NCBI RefSeq assembly: GCF_020880995.1
Contig: NZ_JAJISD010000002.1
Coordinates: 1-64,000, forward strand
Length of the DNA stretch: 64,000 nt
Origin: Reyranella aquatilis
GTDB taxonomy: Bacteria > Pseudomonadota > Alphaproteobacteria > Reyranellales > Reyranellaceae
Reading direction: 5' to 3'
The position numbers and the translations under genes were made by a program. The notes beneath the pieces were generated by a model. The model was not told the origin of the DNA and made no database searches. It saw only the letters and a program-made list of their open reading frames with translations. Position 1 is the stretch's first letter. Each line of letters opens with the position of its first letter. This document shows, in pieces, positions 17,285-26,396 of this stretch.

Positions 17285-17395
17285 GACCTCACCCTGAGGA
17301 GCATCGCGCAGCGATGCGTCTCGAAGGGTGGGAACGCGCACCTTGCCTGTTGCCCATCCTTCGAGACGCGGCCTGAGGCCGCTCAGGATGAGGTC
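17285..17395. repeat. Interspersed palindromic repeat (REP/BIME-like)
   Basis: The element has an outer inverted pair, GACCTCACCCTGAGGAGC on the left against GCTCAGGATGAGGTC on the right, and inner units containing CATCGCGCAGCGATG and GTCTCGAAGGGTGGG / CCCATCCTTCGAGAC. The whole 111 bases can fold as a long hairpin. Sequences of the type CTCATCCTGAGGAGC...GTCTCGAAGGATGG are, from memory, abundant intergenic repeats in Rhizobiales and relatives. It lies between convergent genes, a usual REP location. Confidence 0.8.
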
Positions 17396-17422
17396 GGTGG
17401 GTCAATGTGACCTGGAACGGCT

Positions 17423-17926
17423 CTAGCCGACTTTCGTCGCGATGAAGTCAGCGATGGCAGCGATGTCGTCGCGACGGAACCAGGGCAGCGCGGCATCGTG
17501 CGGCCGAACGTCGGACGCGATCGCCACGATGGCGGGATCGCCCGGCGCCAGAGGCTTGGCATCATCGGAGGCACGCACCTCGATCTTGAGGTGCGGCTCG
17601 TTCTTGTAGCCTTCGATCAGAACGAGATCCGACGGCGAGAGGCGCGCCAGAACGTCGGCAATGGACGGCTCGGGCGTCTCGCACAAGATGGCGTAGCGCC
17701 GGCCCCCGACCAGGGCCACCTCCCCCGCCCCGGCGGCGCGATGTCGCCAGGAATCAGTACCGGGCTGGTCGATGTCGATGTCGTGGTGGGCGTGCTTGAC
17801 GGTCGACACACGCCAGCCGCGGCGCACGAACTCCGCCACCAGACGCTCCGTCAGGGTCGTCTTGCCGGCATTCTTCCAGCCGGTGACGCCGAAGACCCGC
17901 TGCCCGGTCACGTCATAATCGCTCAC
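17423..17926 (-). CDS. mobB: Molybdopterin-guanine dinucleotide biosynthesis adapter MobB
   Basis: The 167-residue protein has the MobB P-loop (GWKNAGKTTLTERLV), the VKHAHHDIDIDQPGTDSWRHRAAGA motif and a later DLVLIEGYKNEPHLKIEV segment, all family hallmarks. MobB is a GTP-binding partner of MobA in attaching GMP to molybdopterin, giving the bis-MGD cofactor of formate dehydrogenases and related enzymes. It is the last gene of a tightly overlapping set: its start overlaps the fdhD stop by ATGA. Length is close to the usual 165-175 residues. Confidence 0.92.
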   Translation of the reverse strand: MSDYDVTGQRVFGVTGWKNAGKTTLTERLVAEFVRRGWRVSTVKHAHHDIDIDQPGTDSWRHRAAGAGEVALVGGRRYAILCETPEPSIADVLARLSPSDLVLIEGYKNEPHLKIEVRASDDAKPLAPGDPAIVAIASDVRPHDAALPWFRRDDIAAIADFIATKVG

Positions 17927-18723
17927 GCCGCAATCCGGTCGGCACAGGCATAGGCGGTCAGGCGCCCCTCACGCACGAACGCCACCAGGGCAATGCCCGC
18001 CTGCTCCGCCGTCTCGATCGCGAGCGAGGTCGGGGCGGAGACGGCCGCGATGGCCGAGGCGCCGATGGCGGCGGCCTTCTGCACCATCTCGTAGGAACAA
18101 CGGCTCGTCACGACCACGAAACCGCCGGCAGCGGCCGCGTCGCTTCGCGCAAGGGCACCCGCCAGCTTGTCGAGCGCGTTGTGCCGGCCGACATCCTCGC
18201 GCACGGAGACCAGCCCGCCATCCGGTGCGGCCCAGGCGGCGGCATGCAGCGCCCCGCTCGCCCGGTTGAGCCGCTGCTGCGCCGGCAGCGCCGCCATTGC
18301 CCGCTCGATCGAGAGCCGCGACACGGGCCGGGGTTGCGCCACGCTTGGCACCGTCCGCAGCGCGGCGTCGAGGCTGTCGACCCCGCAGAGGCCGCAGCCG
18401 GTGCGGCCGGCGAGGCTGCGCCGCCGCTCCTGCAGGCCGGCCAAGCGCTGCGCGGCGATCTCGAGGCGCACTTCGATGCCGCGGCCCATCGGCTCGGCTT
18501 CGATGTCGTAGATTTCCGAGGCTTTCTCCACGATCCGCTCGGTGAGGGAAAAGCCGCGCGCGAAATCCTCGAGATCGCACGGCGTCGCCATCATCACCGC
18601 GTGACTGATACCGTTGTAAACCAGCGCCACGGCGACTTCCTCGGCCACCGCCTCCTCCAGCGACTGGCTGCCGCCGGCCGTCAGGCGGCGGGCCGTCCGG
18701 CGCACCGTTCCGTCCCGACTCAT
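17923..18723 (-). CDS. fdhD: Formate dehydrogenase accessory sulfurtransferase FdhD
   Basis: The 266-residue product has the FdhD pattern: EEVAVALVYNGISHAVMMATP, DLEDFARGFSLTERIV, and the active Cys-x-x-Cys in RTGCGLCGVDS. A C-terminal VVTSRCSYEMVQKAAAIG segment precedes the nucleotide-binding-like end. FdhD carries sulfur from IscS to bis-MGD before its insertion into formate dehydrogenase and is required for activity. Its start overlaps the upstream unknown gene and its stop overlaps mobB, so all three are translationally coupled. The enzyme it serves is encoded at 26.3-31.0 kb. Confidence 0.93.
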   Translation of the reverse strand: MSRDGTVRRTARRLTAGGSQSLEEAVAEEVAVALVYNGISHAVMMATPCDLEDFARGFSLTERIVEKASEIYDIEAEPMGRGIEVRLEIAAQRLAGLQERRRSLAGRTGCGLCGVDSLDAALRTVPSVAQPRPVSRLSIERAMAALPAQQRLNRASGALHAAAWAAPDGGLVSVREDVGRHNALDKLAGALARSDAAAAGGFVVVTSRCSYEMVQKAAAIGASAIAAVSAPTSLAIETAEQAGIALVAFVREGRLTAYACADRIAA

Positions 18724-19091
18724 CCCGCAGCCTCGTCGATCCGCAGATGACGGCCCTCGCGATCGAAGAAGAGGCCACGATTGAGCGTCAGCGGATCGGC
18801 CTTCACGTCGGCCTCCACATCCTTCAGTCGCCGGGCCGCGACCGGATCGGGCAGCGGGCCGCCTTCGTGCCCCAGCCCCACGAAGAACGCGACACCGTCC
18901 CAGGGCGTACGCGCGCTATCCAGCAGGCCACGCATCTCCGGCCAGGTCATCTCGTCGCCGATCAGATGGGCATAGCTCGACTTCAAGGGCACGGCATTGC
19001 TGGGCGTGATGCGCACCAGCAGGATGAAAAGCGTGAAGGGGCCGGTCTCGGCGAACTGCGCCGCGAGCCAGTGCTCGAAGTCGGATTTCAT
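18720..19091 (-). CDS. Hypothetical protein linked to fdhD
   Basis: The 123-residue soluble protein contains LFILLVRITPSNAVPLKSSYAHLIGDEMTWPEMRGLLDSA and later FFVGLGHEGGPLPDPVAARRL. I do not recognise the family; there are no cysteines, membrane segments or known catalytic motifs. ATG at 19091 was chosen because it begins the residues with protein-like composition, while the frame upstream is Arg-rich and shadows the neighbouring gene. It overlaps fdhD by four bases and lies eight bases after the gene upstream, so a part in molybdenum-cofactor or formate dehydrogenase maturation is a reasonable guess from context only. Confidence 0.6.
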   Translation of the reverse strand: MKSDFEHWLAAQFAETGPFTLFILLVRITPSNAVPLKSSYAHLIGDEMTWPEMRGLLDSARTPWDGVAFFVGLGHEGGPLPDPVAARRLKDVEADVKADPLTLNRGLFFDREGRHLRIDEAAG

Positions 19092-19099
19092 CGAACGCC

Positions 19100-19597
19100 C
19101 TAGAATTCGACCACGGGCGTGGGCGGCACGTAGCGGTCGAAGACCTGCAGGAACGGCTCGCCGCGCTCGGCCTCGTACCAGGCCTCGAAGGCACGGAAGG
19201 CAGCAATGGGATCGGCGATGACCGGCGGCTCCGCCGCCTCGCCTTCGGCGGGCTCGACGGGATGGGCATCGGCATGCAGCGCCTCCGCGATCGGCCGCAG
19301 CCAGTCGAGAAGCGGCCGCGCCCCTTCCCCCAGCTCGGAAAGCCCGTTCTCGATCCAACCGATATCGCGGAACAAAGCCTCGAGCTGCCGCTCTACGGCC
19401 AGTTCCCGATCCGGTTCCAGTGCCGCGACGCGCGCCATGTCGGACAGCGCGCTGAGACGGCGCCAGGCGAAGGTGCGCGCCCGCTCCGCCTCACGGATCT
19501 GGGCATCGACGGAGGCACGCACCTGTCGTTCGGCCGTTTCGGCCGCGGTGCAGTCCGCCTGGAGACGGGCGATCAGGGAGTCTGTGGCAGCCGGCAT
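19100..19597 (-). CDS. Hypothetical helical protein at the head of the fdhD operon
   Basis: The 165-residue protein is largely helical: about residues 1-60 form a probable coiled coil rich in Ala, Arg, Glu and Gln (AAETAERQVRASVDAQIREAERAR), and the C-terminal third contains AFRAFEAWYEAERGEPFLQVFDRYVPP. It has no signal peptide or membrane segment and one cysteine. The family is not recognised. It is the first gene of an operon with the unknown gene downstream, fdhD and mobB. Confidence 0.6.
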   Translation of the reverse strand: MPAATDSLIARLQADCTAAETAERQVRASVDAQIREAERARTFAWRRLSALSDMARVAALEPDRELAVERQLEALFRDIGWIENGLSELGEGARPLLDWLRPIAEALHADAHPVEPAEGEAAEPPVIADPIAAFRAFEAWYEAERGEPFLQVFDRYVPPTPVVEF

Positions 19598-19647
19598 CCC
19601 GCCAGTTGACCCGACCGGCCGGACCGCCGCAAGCCTCTCCCGCGCCG

Positions 19648-20157
19648 CTACTTGGCGTACTTCAGCTCAACCTCGGCGACGCCGGCCGCGACGTTCAGGC
19701 CGACGCTGCCCTCCACGCTGACCGGCTGCAGGGTGACCTGCCCGCTGCCGCCGCCGACCAGCACATTGGCACCGACACCGCCGCCCACCGTCGCCTGGGC
19801 CGTCGCGCCGACATAACCGCCGGTGAGCGCGCCCGGCGCGATACTGCCAGGGGCGAAGACGAGCCAGACGATCTGCGATTCCTTGGTGAAGCCGATGTCG
19901 ACGCCGTAGCGCTTGATCGCCCCGGTGTACTTCTCCCCCACACCGTCGGTGCGCGCGAAGATGCAGTCGAGGTCCTTCGAGGAGCCGAAGATGAAGCCCA
20001 TGCCGCCCGCCACCTTGCAGGTGAGCGACCCCACGTTGGCGCCGGATTTGCCGGCCGCCTGGGGCGTGCCGGGCGCGGCGGGGGTCTGCGCCTGGGCCGC
20101 GCCCCCGGCGCTCACCAGAAACATTGCGGCGGCGGCCGTCAGCAGGGATCGAAGCAT
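19648..20157 (-). CDS. DUF992 family exported protein
   Basis: The 169-residue protein has a signal peptide (AQAQTPA cleavage region) and the DUF992 pattern: GSLTCKVAGGMGFIFGSSKDLDCIF, GEKYTGAIKRYGVDIGFT, then a Gly/Val-rich strand series (GGYVGATAQATVGGGVGANVLVGG) ending in EVELKY. Two cysteines probably form a disulfide. DUF992 proteins are small periplasmic proteins of unknown function, found mainly in alphaproteobacteria. The gene is not tightly coupled to its neighbours. Confidence 0.85.
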   Translation of the reverse strand: MLRSLLTAAAAMFLVSAGGAAQAQTPAAPGTPQAAGKSGANVGSLTCKVAGGMGFIFGSSKDLDCIFARTDGVGEKYTGAIKRYGVDIGFTKESQIVWLVFAPGSIAPGALTGGYVGATAQATVGGGVGANVLVGGGSGQVTLQPVSVEGSVGLNVAAGVAEVELKYAK

Positions 20158-20181
20158 GTCGAAGTCCTTTCCGGTTGGAGG

Positions 20182-20358
20182 TCAGTCTTCCTTCTTCGCT
20201 CTCTCGATGGCATCGAGGATCTCGGTCAGGCCGTTGAAGTAGACAACGCCCTGCTTGTGCATCTCATGGCGGACCGTGCGGATGAGCCCCGCTTTCCGGA
20301 TCATGAGCTCTGCGAGCGCGATCTTCGCGTCGTCGCGCGTCTGGCTTTCGATCGTCAC
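20182..20358 (-). CDS. Small hypothetical protein
   Basis: This 58-residue protein is mostly helical, with VTIESQTRDDAKIALAELMIRKAGLIRTVRHEMHKQG and a terminal LTEILDAIERAKKED. It has no cysteines or membrane segment. The GTG start at 20358 is chosen because AGGGGG sits upstream at proper spacing and overlaps no coding sequence; a further upstream in-frame start would run into the lipoprotein gene. It lies 10 bases after that gene. Function unknown. Confidence 0.55.
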   Translation of the reverse strand: MTIESQTRDDAKIALAELMIRKAGLIRTVRHEMHKQGVVYFNGLTEILDAIERAKKED

Positions 20359-20368
20359 GACACCCCCT

Positions 20369-20719
20369 TCAGTCCGCAATCCGGGCCTGGCCGCCATACT
20401 GGCCGCGCGCCTTCAGCACGTAGCCCGTCGCCCTGAAATCCGAATCCTGCCGGATCGCAGCTGTAACGACCGGGTCGTTGTGCGGGTTGCTGCTGGCGAT
20501 CAACGCATTGGTCTCGGCCTGGCAGTTCGCGCTGATCGTGCGCCCGATGCTCGCAGGGTCTCCGGTGCCGGTCGCATGCGACGCCGCTTCCCGCTGGAGG
20601 CAGGCATCCCGCGCCTCGTAGGTCTTGCCGACGGCTTTCACGGTCCAGGGCTCCGAGTACTGGGAATTCGCCGAACAGCCCGCCAACGACAACAAGGCGG
20701 CGACAATCAGGATACGCAT
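20369..20719 (-). CDS. Small lipoprotein
   Basis: The 116-residue product has a type II signal peptide with a clear lipobox (ALLSLAGC-SAN, Cys17). The mature part contains two further cysteines (ARDACLQREA and SANCQAETN) that could form a disulfide, and a QARIAD end. ATG at 20719 is chosen because it starts the signal peptide. Ser at +2 after the lipid Cys suggests outer-membrane sorting by the usual Lol rule. I do not recognise the family. Confidence 0.65.
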   Translation of the reverse strand: MRILIVAALLSLAGCSANSQYSEPWTVKAVGKTYEARDACLQREAASHATGTGDPASIGRTISANCQAETNALIASSNPHNDPVVTAAIRQDSDFRATGYVLKARGQYGGQARIAD

Positions 20720-20764
20720 CAGGGGGCCGAACTCCAGGGACGACGGAAGAAGGACATGCAAAGA

Positions 20765-20860
20765 TGGCGGAAGAGAGTGGGAGTCGAACCCACTAAGAAC
20801 CGCCTAACGGCCCTCTCTGGCTTTGAAGGCCAGCCGCCCCACCGGGAGCGCTTCCCCTCC
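20765..20860 (-). tRNA. selC: tRNA-Sec (anticodon TCA)
   Basis: On the minus strand the 96-base sequence folds as a bacterial selenocysteine tRNA. It has an 8-base-pair acceptor stem (GGAGGGGA with TCTCTTCC, two G-U pairs), a 6-pair D stem (CGCTCC/GGGGCG) with the short CGGT loop, an anticodon arm CTGGC-CTTCAAA-GCCAG with anticodon TCA, a long variable arm, a 5-pair T stem (GTGGG-TTCGACT-CCCAC), then G and an encoded CCA. The 8+5 acceptor/T arrangement and long D stem separate it from tRNA-Ser. It decodes the UGA in fdoG with the help of SelA and SelB. Confidence 0.95.
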
Positions 20861-20936
20861 AAGGCCGATGATTCACCAGAATGAATCCCCTGTCACCTGC
20901 CGTGCTAGGCTGAATTTTCCCAAGGGAATCAGGATC

Positions 20937-21287
20937 ATGGCAATCGAGCTGAAATACATCGTCGGAAACGTCTCGGATCTTTCCGCGGCCGTCGCCTTCT
21001 GGCGCGACACGGTCGGCCTGAAACTCAAGTTCCAGACACCCGAATGGGCAGAGTTCGACACCGGCACCACCCGTCTGGCGCTTCAACCAGCCTCGCCCTC
21101 CAATCCGGCGGGCACATGGCAACCCGGGCTGCGGGTTCCCGACCTCGCGGCGAAGCGTGCCGAACTTCAAGCGCGCGGCGTGAACATTGGCCGCCCACCC
21201 CACGAGGAGCATGGGTTCCTGCTGTCGCTCTTCACCGGCCCGGACGGCGCCCCGGTGAGCCTGAGCGGGCCGGCACCTAAGGCGTAG
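20937..21287 (+). CDS. VOC (glyoxalase/bleomycin resistance) family protein
   Basis: The 116-residue product has a single VOC fold: LKYIVGNVSDLSAAVAFWRDTVGLKLKFQTPEWAEFDTG followed by a second half with LRVPDLAAKRAELQARGV and a terminal FTGPDGAPVSLSGP. VOC proteins bind a metal and act as glyoxalases, dioxygenases or drug-binding proteins; the substrate cannot be told. The ATG at 20937 is preceded by AAGGGAATCAGG. It is convergent with selB, whose 3' end overlaps it by 11 bases. Confidence 0.8.
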   Translation: MAIELKYIVGNVSDLSAAVAFWRDTVGLKLKFQTPEWAEFDTGTTRLALQPASPSNPAGTWQPGLRVPDLAAKRAELQARGVNIGRPPHEEHGFLLSLFTGPDGAPVSLSGPAPKA

Positions 21288-23175
21288 GCGGCGGGCCGTA
21301 CTGGCCGATCTTCTGCGGCACGGCGCGGCGCAGGTCGCCGCGGCGGATCGTGATCCCGTGGCGATCGAAGAACTCCAGGATCTGGATCGCGACCTTGCGT
21401 CCGTTGTCGAGCTTGTCGCGGAACTCCGCCGCGGTGAACTCCCGGCCGAAATCGTTGGCGATCCCGATCATCTCGGCCACCACGGGCCTCAGGAAGTAAT
21501 GGTCGGGCGCCACCTCGACGATGCGTCCCAGCTTGGCGAGACGTTGCAGCAGCCGGCGGGTATCGGCCTCGGGCGCGTCGTAGGTCTCGGCGAAGTCACG
21601 CACGCGCGGCGGCTTGAAGCGGTCGCGCGTCATGTCCGCCAGGATCTTCTGCCACAGCGCCTCGTCGCGCGATCCCAGCTTCAGCGAATGGCCGGGCAGG
21701 CGCAGGAAGGCGCCATCGACGGTCACGGCCTTGGCGCGGATCGCCTGATCCAGCAGGGCCTTGAAAACCGGGGCGGGCCAGCGACGCTTCAGCGTCACCC
21801 GCAGGCGCTCGGCCTGCAGGCCCGGCGCGTCGGGCTTCGTTTCGTGGAATGTCTTGAGCGTCTCGACGATGTCCTTCTTCGCCGCGTCCAGGGTTTCGGC
21901 GAGGAAGCCGAACCCTTCCAGCCTCGCCCCGCTGGCCGCTTCGAGCAGCTTTTCCACCTCGGCCGGCCTCAAATTGCGCGACAGGCCGAACCGCGCCAGA
22001 TCGACGAAGCCGCTGTCGAGGCGCAGCAGCTGCGGCAGCACATCGGCGTCGGGCTCGACGAGCGCCGCGAGTTCCAGCAGGCGCCGCTCCGCGCGCCGGT
22101 TGCGCGGCGGACCGAAGGGGTCGATCGTCGTTGCACCGGCCATCGTGCGGATGGCCGATGGATCGCGAAGGATCACCCGGTCGCCGGCCAGCGCGCCGAC
22201 CTTCTCGTCGAGGACGATCTGCGCCAGCCCGCTGTCGCCGGGCTGCAGCCGTTCACCTTCCAGCAGTGCCACGCGGCCCATCACATGAGCCGATCCAAGA
22301 TGCACGTGCACGGGCGACCAGTGCTTGAGCGCCTGGGCTTCCGAGGCAAGCAGGCTCAGCCGCACGTCGATCCGGTCGGTCGGCGCATGGAGCTCCGGAC
22401 TGACGACCCAGTCGCCGCGCCGGATCGCATCCTTCGAAAGCCGGGGGCCCGCCAGATTGAGCGCGCAGCGCTCACCCGCGCGCCCGATCTCCGCCGGCCG
22501 GTTCTGTGCGTGCAACGAGCGCACCCGCGCCTCGATGCCGGAGGGCGTCAGCAGCAGGCGGTCGTCGACCCTGATCTCGCCGGCATGGACGGTGCCGGTG
22601 ACGACGACGCCCGCGCCCGAGAGAACGAAACAGCGATCCACTGCGAGCCGTGCGAAGCCCGCCGCGCCCTTGCCGCTCTCGCCGAGAACCAGGAGCTTTT
22701 CCTTGAGTTCCTGCACACCCTGCCCGGTCACCGCCGACACAGGAACGATCTCGGCCCCGCGCAGCGAGGTTGTGGACAGCAGCGTCTCGACCTCGGCCAT
22801 CCGATCCAGCAGCTCGTCGTCGTTGACGAGATCGCACTTCGTCAGCGCCACGAGGCCGCGATCGAGGCCCAGCAGGTCGAGGATCTGCAGATGCTCGACC
22901 GTCTGCGGCTTGATGCCTTCGGCCGCCGACACGACGAGCAGCGCCGCATCGATGCCGGTGGCGCCGGCCAGCATGTTGTGCACGAACCGCTCGTGACCGG
23001 GCACGTCGACGAAGCCCAGCTGACGGCCGTCGCCCAGGTCGCTGTAGGCGTAGCCGAGGTCGATGGTGATGCCGCGCGCCTTCTCTTCCTTGAGACGATC
23101 GGCATCGACGCCGGTGAGGGCCTTCACCAGCGAAGTCTTGCCATGATCGATGTGACCCGCCGTTCCGACGATCAT
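21277..23175 (-). CDS. selB: Selenocysteine-specific elongation factor SelB
   Basis: The 632-residue protein starts with the GTPase P-loop [19 protein letters not shown], then [21 protein letters not shown] (switch I), [21 protein letters not shown] (DxxG) and LTKCDL (NKxD-like). Domains 2 and 3 are EF-Tu-like, and about residues 375-632 form the winged-helix repeats that bind the SECIS element, ending in [18 protein letters not shown]. coli SelB is 614 residues. The start overlaps the Sel1-repeat gene by ATGA, and the gene lies close to selC. Confidence 0.95.
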   Translation of the reverse strand: MIVGTAGHIDHGKTSLVKALTGVDADRLKEEKARGITIDLGYAYSDLGDGRQLGFVDVPGHERFVHNMLAGATGIDAALLVVSAAEGIKPQTVEHLQILDLLGLDRGLVALTKCDLVNDDELLDRMAEVETLLSTTSLRGAEIVPVSAVTGQGVQELKEKLLVLGESGKGAAGFARLAVDRCFVLSGAGVVVTGTVHAGEIRVDDRLLLTPSGIEARVRSLHAQNRPAEIGRAGERCALNLAGPRLSKDAIRRGDWVVSPELHAPTDRIDVRLSLLASEAQALKHWSPVHVHLGSAHVMGRVALLEGERLQPGDSGLAQIVLDEKVGALAGDRVILRDPSAIRTMAGATTIDPFGPPRNRRAERRLLELAALVEPDADVLPQLLRLDSGFVDLARFGLSRNLRPAEVEKLLEAASGARLEGFGFLAETLDAAKKDIVETLKTFHETKPDAPGLQAERLRVTLKRRWPAPVFKALLDQAIRAKAVTVDGAFLRLPGHSLKLGSRDEALWQKILADMTRDRFKPPRVRDFAETYDAPEADTRRLLQRLAKLGRIVEVAPDHYFLRPVVAEMIGIANDFGREFTAAEFRDKLDNGRKVAIQILEFFDRHGITIRRGDLRRAVPQKIGQYGPPPTP

Positions 23176-23945
23176 GCCAGCGGCTCCTCGGCGCGACGTT
23201 CGGCTTCGGCGCGTTGCGAGGGCTTGGCGTGCGCCCGCGCTTCCTTCAGGAAGCCGGCCGCGAGCTCGCCCGCGCCGTTCATCTCCGCGCGCCGCAGCCA
23301 GTGCAGCGCCTCCACGACGTCGCGCGGCACGCCCTTGCCTGCGAGATAGGCCGCACCCAGCATCGCCTGCGCCTCGGGATGGCCGAGGCGCGCCGCCCGC
23401 TGCCACCAGCGGGCCGCCGCATCGGCGTCGCGCTCGACGCCCAGCGCGTTGTGATGGATGTCACCCAGCCGCGCCATCGCCGCGGCGCGACCGTTGGCGG
23501 CGGCCTTCTCCGCCCACTGGCGCGCGCCGACGTAATCCTGCGGGCAGCCGCCGCCCAGCAGCTTCATCCACGACAGCATGTCCTGGGCATCGGCGTCGCC
23601 CTGCAAGGCGGCGCACTCGTACAGCCGCGCCGCTTCCGCATGATCCTGCGGCACGCCCCACCCCTCGTAGTGACAAAGCGCCAGGTTGCGCTGTCCGCCG
23701 GCATCGCCCTGTTCGGCCGCGCGGCGAAGCCAGTCGACCGCCTTGGCGTGATCCTGCTCCACGCCGCGGCCCTCGAGGAACGCCGCGCCCATGTTGCTCT
23801 GCGCCCGGGCATTGCCCTCGTGCGCGAGCGGCGCCCACAGGTCGAGCGCGACGCCGTAGTCGCCCTCCTTCCAGGCGGCCAGCGCCTCCGCCATCCGCTG
23901 GGCAGGCGGCGGCTTGCGATCGAGCAGCCTAGCCAGCCACGACAT
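23172..23945 (-). CDS. Sel1-like repeat protein between selA and selB
   Basis: The 257-residue protein contains six or seven Sel1-like (SLR/TPR-class) repeats of about 36 residues, with patterns such as [33 protein letters not shown] and [33 protein letters not shown]. No signal peptide or membrane segment is obvious, so it is predicted cytoplasmic. Such repeats are protein-binding scaffolds. Its first codons overlap the selA 3' end by 17 bases and its stop overlaps selB by four, so it is translated from the same message as both. No function is established; a partner role for SelA/SelB is inference. The name Sel1 here refers to the repeat family and not to selenium. Confidence 0.85.
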   Translation of the reverse strand: MSWLARLLDRKPPPAQRMAEALAAWKEGDYGVALDLWAPLAHEGNARAQSNMGAAFLEGRGVEQDHAKAVDWLRRAAEQGDAGGQRNLALCHYEGWGVPQDHAEAARLYECAALQGDADAQDMLSWMKLLGGGCPQDYVGARQWAEKAAANGRAAAMARLGDIHHNALGVERDADAAARWWQRAARLGHPEAQAMLGAAYLAGKGVPRDVVEALHWLRRAEMNGAGELAAGFLKEARAHAKPSQRAEAERRAEEPLA

Positions 23946-25317
23946 CGAGCCTGTCCAGCTGGGCGACGAACGCCGCCTCGTCGTCGAGCGTGCGAAGGTC
24001 GAAATGCAGCGTGGCGTCGGCGATGCGCCCGATCACCGGGATCGGCAGGGCACGGAATCCGTCGGCGATCCGGTCGATACCCTTCGCGCGGATCGCGAGC
24101 GCGAAGGACGGCAGCAGATCGACCGGCAGTGCGCCCGATCCTATCTGTCCGCGCACCTCGACGACGCCGACCTGTGCCCGCTCCCCCAGCACGCCGCGGA
24201 CGGCAGGCAGCAGCCGCTCGGCCACCGCGCGGATTTCCGCCGCCGGCCGCGCGAGATTGCGGATCGTGGGCAGGCGCTCAGCAAGACGCGCGGGATCGGC
24301 ATAGAGGCGCAACGTGGCTTCGAGGGCGGCGAGCCGGACCTTGTCGAGCCGCAGCGCGCGCTTCATGGGGTTGCTGGCGATGCGCTGGATCAGCGGCTTG
24401 CGGCCGACGATCAGGCCGGCCTGCGGGCCGCCGAGCAGCTTGTCGCCGGAGAAGGTGACGACATCGACGCCCGACTGGACGGCCTCGCGCGCCGTCGGCT
24501 CGTGCGGCAGGCCCCAGGTCTCTAGATCGGCCAGCGTGCCGCTGCCGAGATCCTCGATCAGCGTCACGCCCTTCTCGCGCGCCAGCGGAACCAGCTCCGC
24601 CGCCCCGACGGATTTCGTGAAGCCCTGGATCGCGTAGTTGGAGGGATGGACCTTCATGATGGCGGCCGTGTCCGGACCGATCGCTGCCGCATAGTCCTTG
24701 AGATGCGTGCGGTTCGTCGTGCCGACCTCGACCAGCCGGCAGCCGGCGCGCGCCATGATGTCGGGAATCCGGAAGGCGCCGCCGATCTCGATCAGCTCTC
24801 CCCGCGAGACGATGACCTCTCGGCCGGCGGCCAGCTCGCTCAACACCAGCAGCACGGCCGCGGCATTGTTGTTCACCGCGGTGGACCCCTCCGCGCCGGT
24901 CAGGCGGCACAGCCAGGGCGCGATGTGATCGTCGCGCTCGCCGCGCGCGCCGCCCTCCAGATCGTATTCGAGCGTGGTCGGCGAGCGCATGGCCTCGACC
25001 GCTGCCGCGATGGCTTCCTCCGCCAGCACCGCGCGGCCAAGATTGGTATGCAGCACCGTGCCGGTGAGGTTGAACACCCGCCGCTGCGAAGGCTGCAGGA
25101 ATTTTGCGAGCCGGGCGGAACACCAGGTCGCGCACGCCGCCTCGTCCGCGACCTCGGCCGAGCCGCGCTTCTCGGCCACCCACGTTCGCAGCGCCTCGAT
25201 CACGAGGGGACGGCCGGCGCGCTCGACCAGCGGCGCCAGGGAGGGCCAGCCGGCCATGCGGTCGATCGACGGGGGACGGACTTCGGAGGCGCCATCGGCG
25301 CGGTCGGCACGCGACAC
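23929..25317 (-). CDS. selA: L-seryl-tRNA(Sec) selenium transferase SelA
   Basis: The 462-residue product closely follows E. coli SelA (463 residues): [84 protein letters not shown], and the PLP lysine in [18 protein letters not shown]. It converts Ser-tRNA(Sec) to Sec-tRNA(Sec) using selenophosphate. A GTG at 25317 is preferred, since it has AGGA upstream and gives a length and N-terminus like E. coli; a GTG at 25380 would add 21 residues and has no ribosome site. Downstream it overlaps the Sel1-repeat gene. Confidence 0.95.
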   Translation of the reverse strand: MSRADRADGASEVRPPSIDRMAGWPSLAPLVERAGRPLVIEALRTWVAEKRGSAEVADEAACATWCSARLAKFLQPSQRRVFNLTGTVLHTNLGRAVLAEEAIAAAVEAMRSPTTLEYDLEGGARGERDDHIAPWLCRLTGAEGSTAVNNNAAAVLLVLSELAAGREVIVSRGELIEIGGAFRIPDIMARAGCRLVEVGTTNRTHLKDYAAAIGPDTAAIMKVHPSNYAIQGFTKSVGAAELVPLAREKGVTLIEDLGSGTLADLETWGLPHEPTAREAVQSGVDVVTFSGDKLLGGPQAGLIVGRKPLIQRIASNPMKRALRLDKVRLAALEATLRLYADPARLAERLPTIRNLARPAAEIRAVAERLLPAVRGVLGERAQVGVVEVRGQIGSGALPVDLLPSFALAIRAKGIDRIADGFRALPIPVIGRIADATLHFDLRTLDDEAAFVAQLDRLDVVAG

Positions 25318-25406
25318 GGTTCGTTTCCTGCAGGAGTTGGGCGGACGGTCATCCGCCGGATGCGAAGATGGACCAGCCACGGCGGGCGATCAATGGAGCG
25401 GGCCCG

Positions 25407-26396
25407 TCAGTCCTCGGGCGGGTGCTGCATGATGCCCAGCACGAAGGGATTGGGCACCCGCGCGAAACCCTCTTCGCCCACCAGCACGTCGAGGCCGAGC
25501 GACGCCAGATCGTCGGCCAGCGGTTCGATGGCGCGGGCCTTTTCGAGATAGAAGACCTTCGAATAGCCTTGGCAGACCTCGCAGCATTCGGCGCGGAGGT
25601 AGCTCGAGCCCGCGAGGTTGCGGAACGAAATCTTGTCGGTGCTGCCGCAATGCACGCAGCGCACGCGCACGTAGCGCCACGACGTCGCGCAGAGCGAGCA
25701 GTGAAGATGGCGGTGGCCGAACTTGGTGCCGCCCGGCGAGATCAGGCCGGAAACGGCGGGCGAGCCGCAGGCCGGGCAGTCGCCGCTCTCGGTCTCGCCC
25801 GCGAGGTCGGCGGCATCGAGCAGCGCGGCCATGCGCGTCCAGACGACCTGCAGGGCGGCCGCCACGAAAACCGCCTGTGCGGCTTCGGGGCCGGCGACGT
25901 CGCCTCCGAGAAAGCGGTCGGCGAGCGCCTCCAGTTCGGCAGGCTTTGCAGCCAGCAGGGCATCGCGGGCCGCGCGCGCCGATTCGGGCAGGACCTCGCC
26001 GTCGATGGTTTCGAGTATGCACGACAGGGCCACGCGCCAGCTTTCGTCGCGCGACCAGATCGCGGGATCGAGGGGCGCGCGCTTCACCAGCCTTGCCTTG
26101 GCGATCTCCGCCGCTCCCGGCAGCGAGCCCGGCGGCAGCTTCGACAGGGCCCCGTGCTGGGCCGTGACCAGCGCCGCGATCAGACGCAGGAACCCTTCGA
26201 GATCGTGGCCCGGCGCCAGCTCGCGAAGGCGGGCCGCCCGCGTCTGGAACAGCGTCGAGAGATCGGGCAGCCGCACACGCTCACCCTCGGCGGCGGCGCC
26301 GAGGATGTTTTCGCCGAAGTTAGCGGACGGATTGTCGGGACCGGAGCTCAGGACTTCCCGACTTCCTGACGGAACCACTTGCGATGGTGCTTCCAT
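25407..26396 (-). CDS. fdhE: Formate dehydrogenase accessory protein FdhE
   Basis: The 329-residue protein has a helical N-terminal half and a zinc/iron-binding C-terminal region with four Cys-x-x-Cys motifs: CPAC, CSLC, CVHC and CEVC, in the spacing of FdhE (GHRHLHCSLCATSWRYVRVRCVHCGS). FdhE is a cytoplasmic chaperone needed for assembly of the respiratory formate dehydrogenases. It overlaps fdoI by 49 bases and lies upstream of selA, in the same operon orientation. A weak ribosome site precedes the ATG, in keeping with coupled translation. Confidence 0.92.
   Translation of the reverse strand: MEAPSQVVPSGSREVLSSGPDNPSANFGENILGAAAEGERVRLPDLSTLFQTRAARLRELAPGHDLEGFLRLIAALVTAQHGALSKLPPGSLPGAAEIAKARLVKRAPLDPAIWSRDESWRVALSCILETIDGEVLPESARAARDALLAAKPAELEALADRFLGGDVAGPEAAQAVFVAAALQVVWTRMAALLDAADLAGETESGDCPACGSPAVSGLISPGGTKFGHRHLHCSLCATSWRYVRVRCVHCGSTDKISFRNLAGSSYLRAECCEVCQGYSKVFYLEKARAIEPLADDLASLGLDVLVGEEGFARVPNPFVLGIMQHPPED

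Noticed and set aside
20823-20936. Extended N-terminus for the VOC protein
   Set aside because: The extension would overlap the tRNA-Sec and lacks conservation; the ATG at 20937 has a ribosome site.
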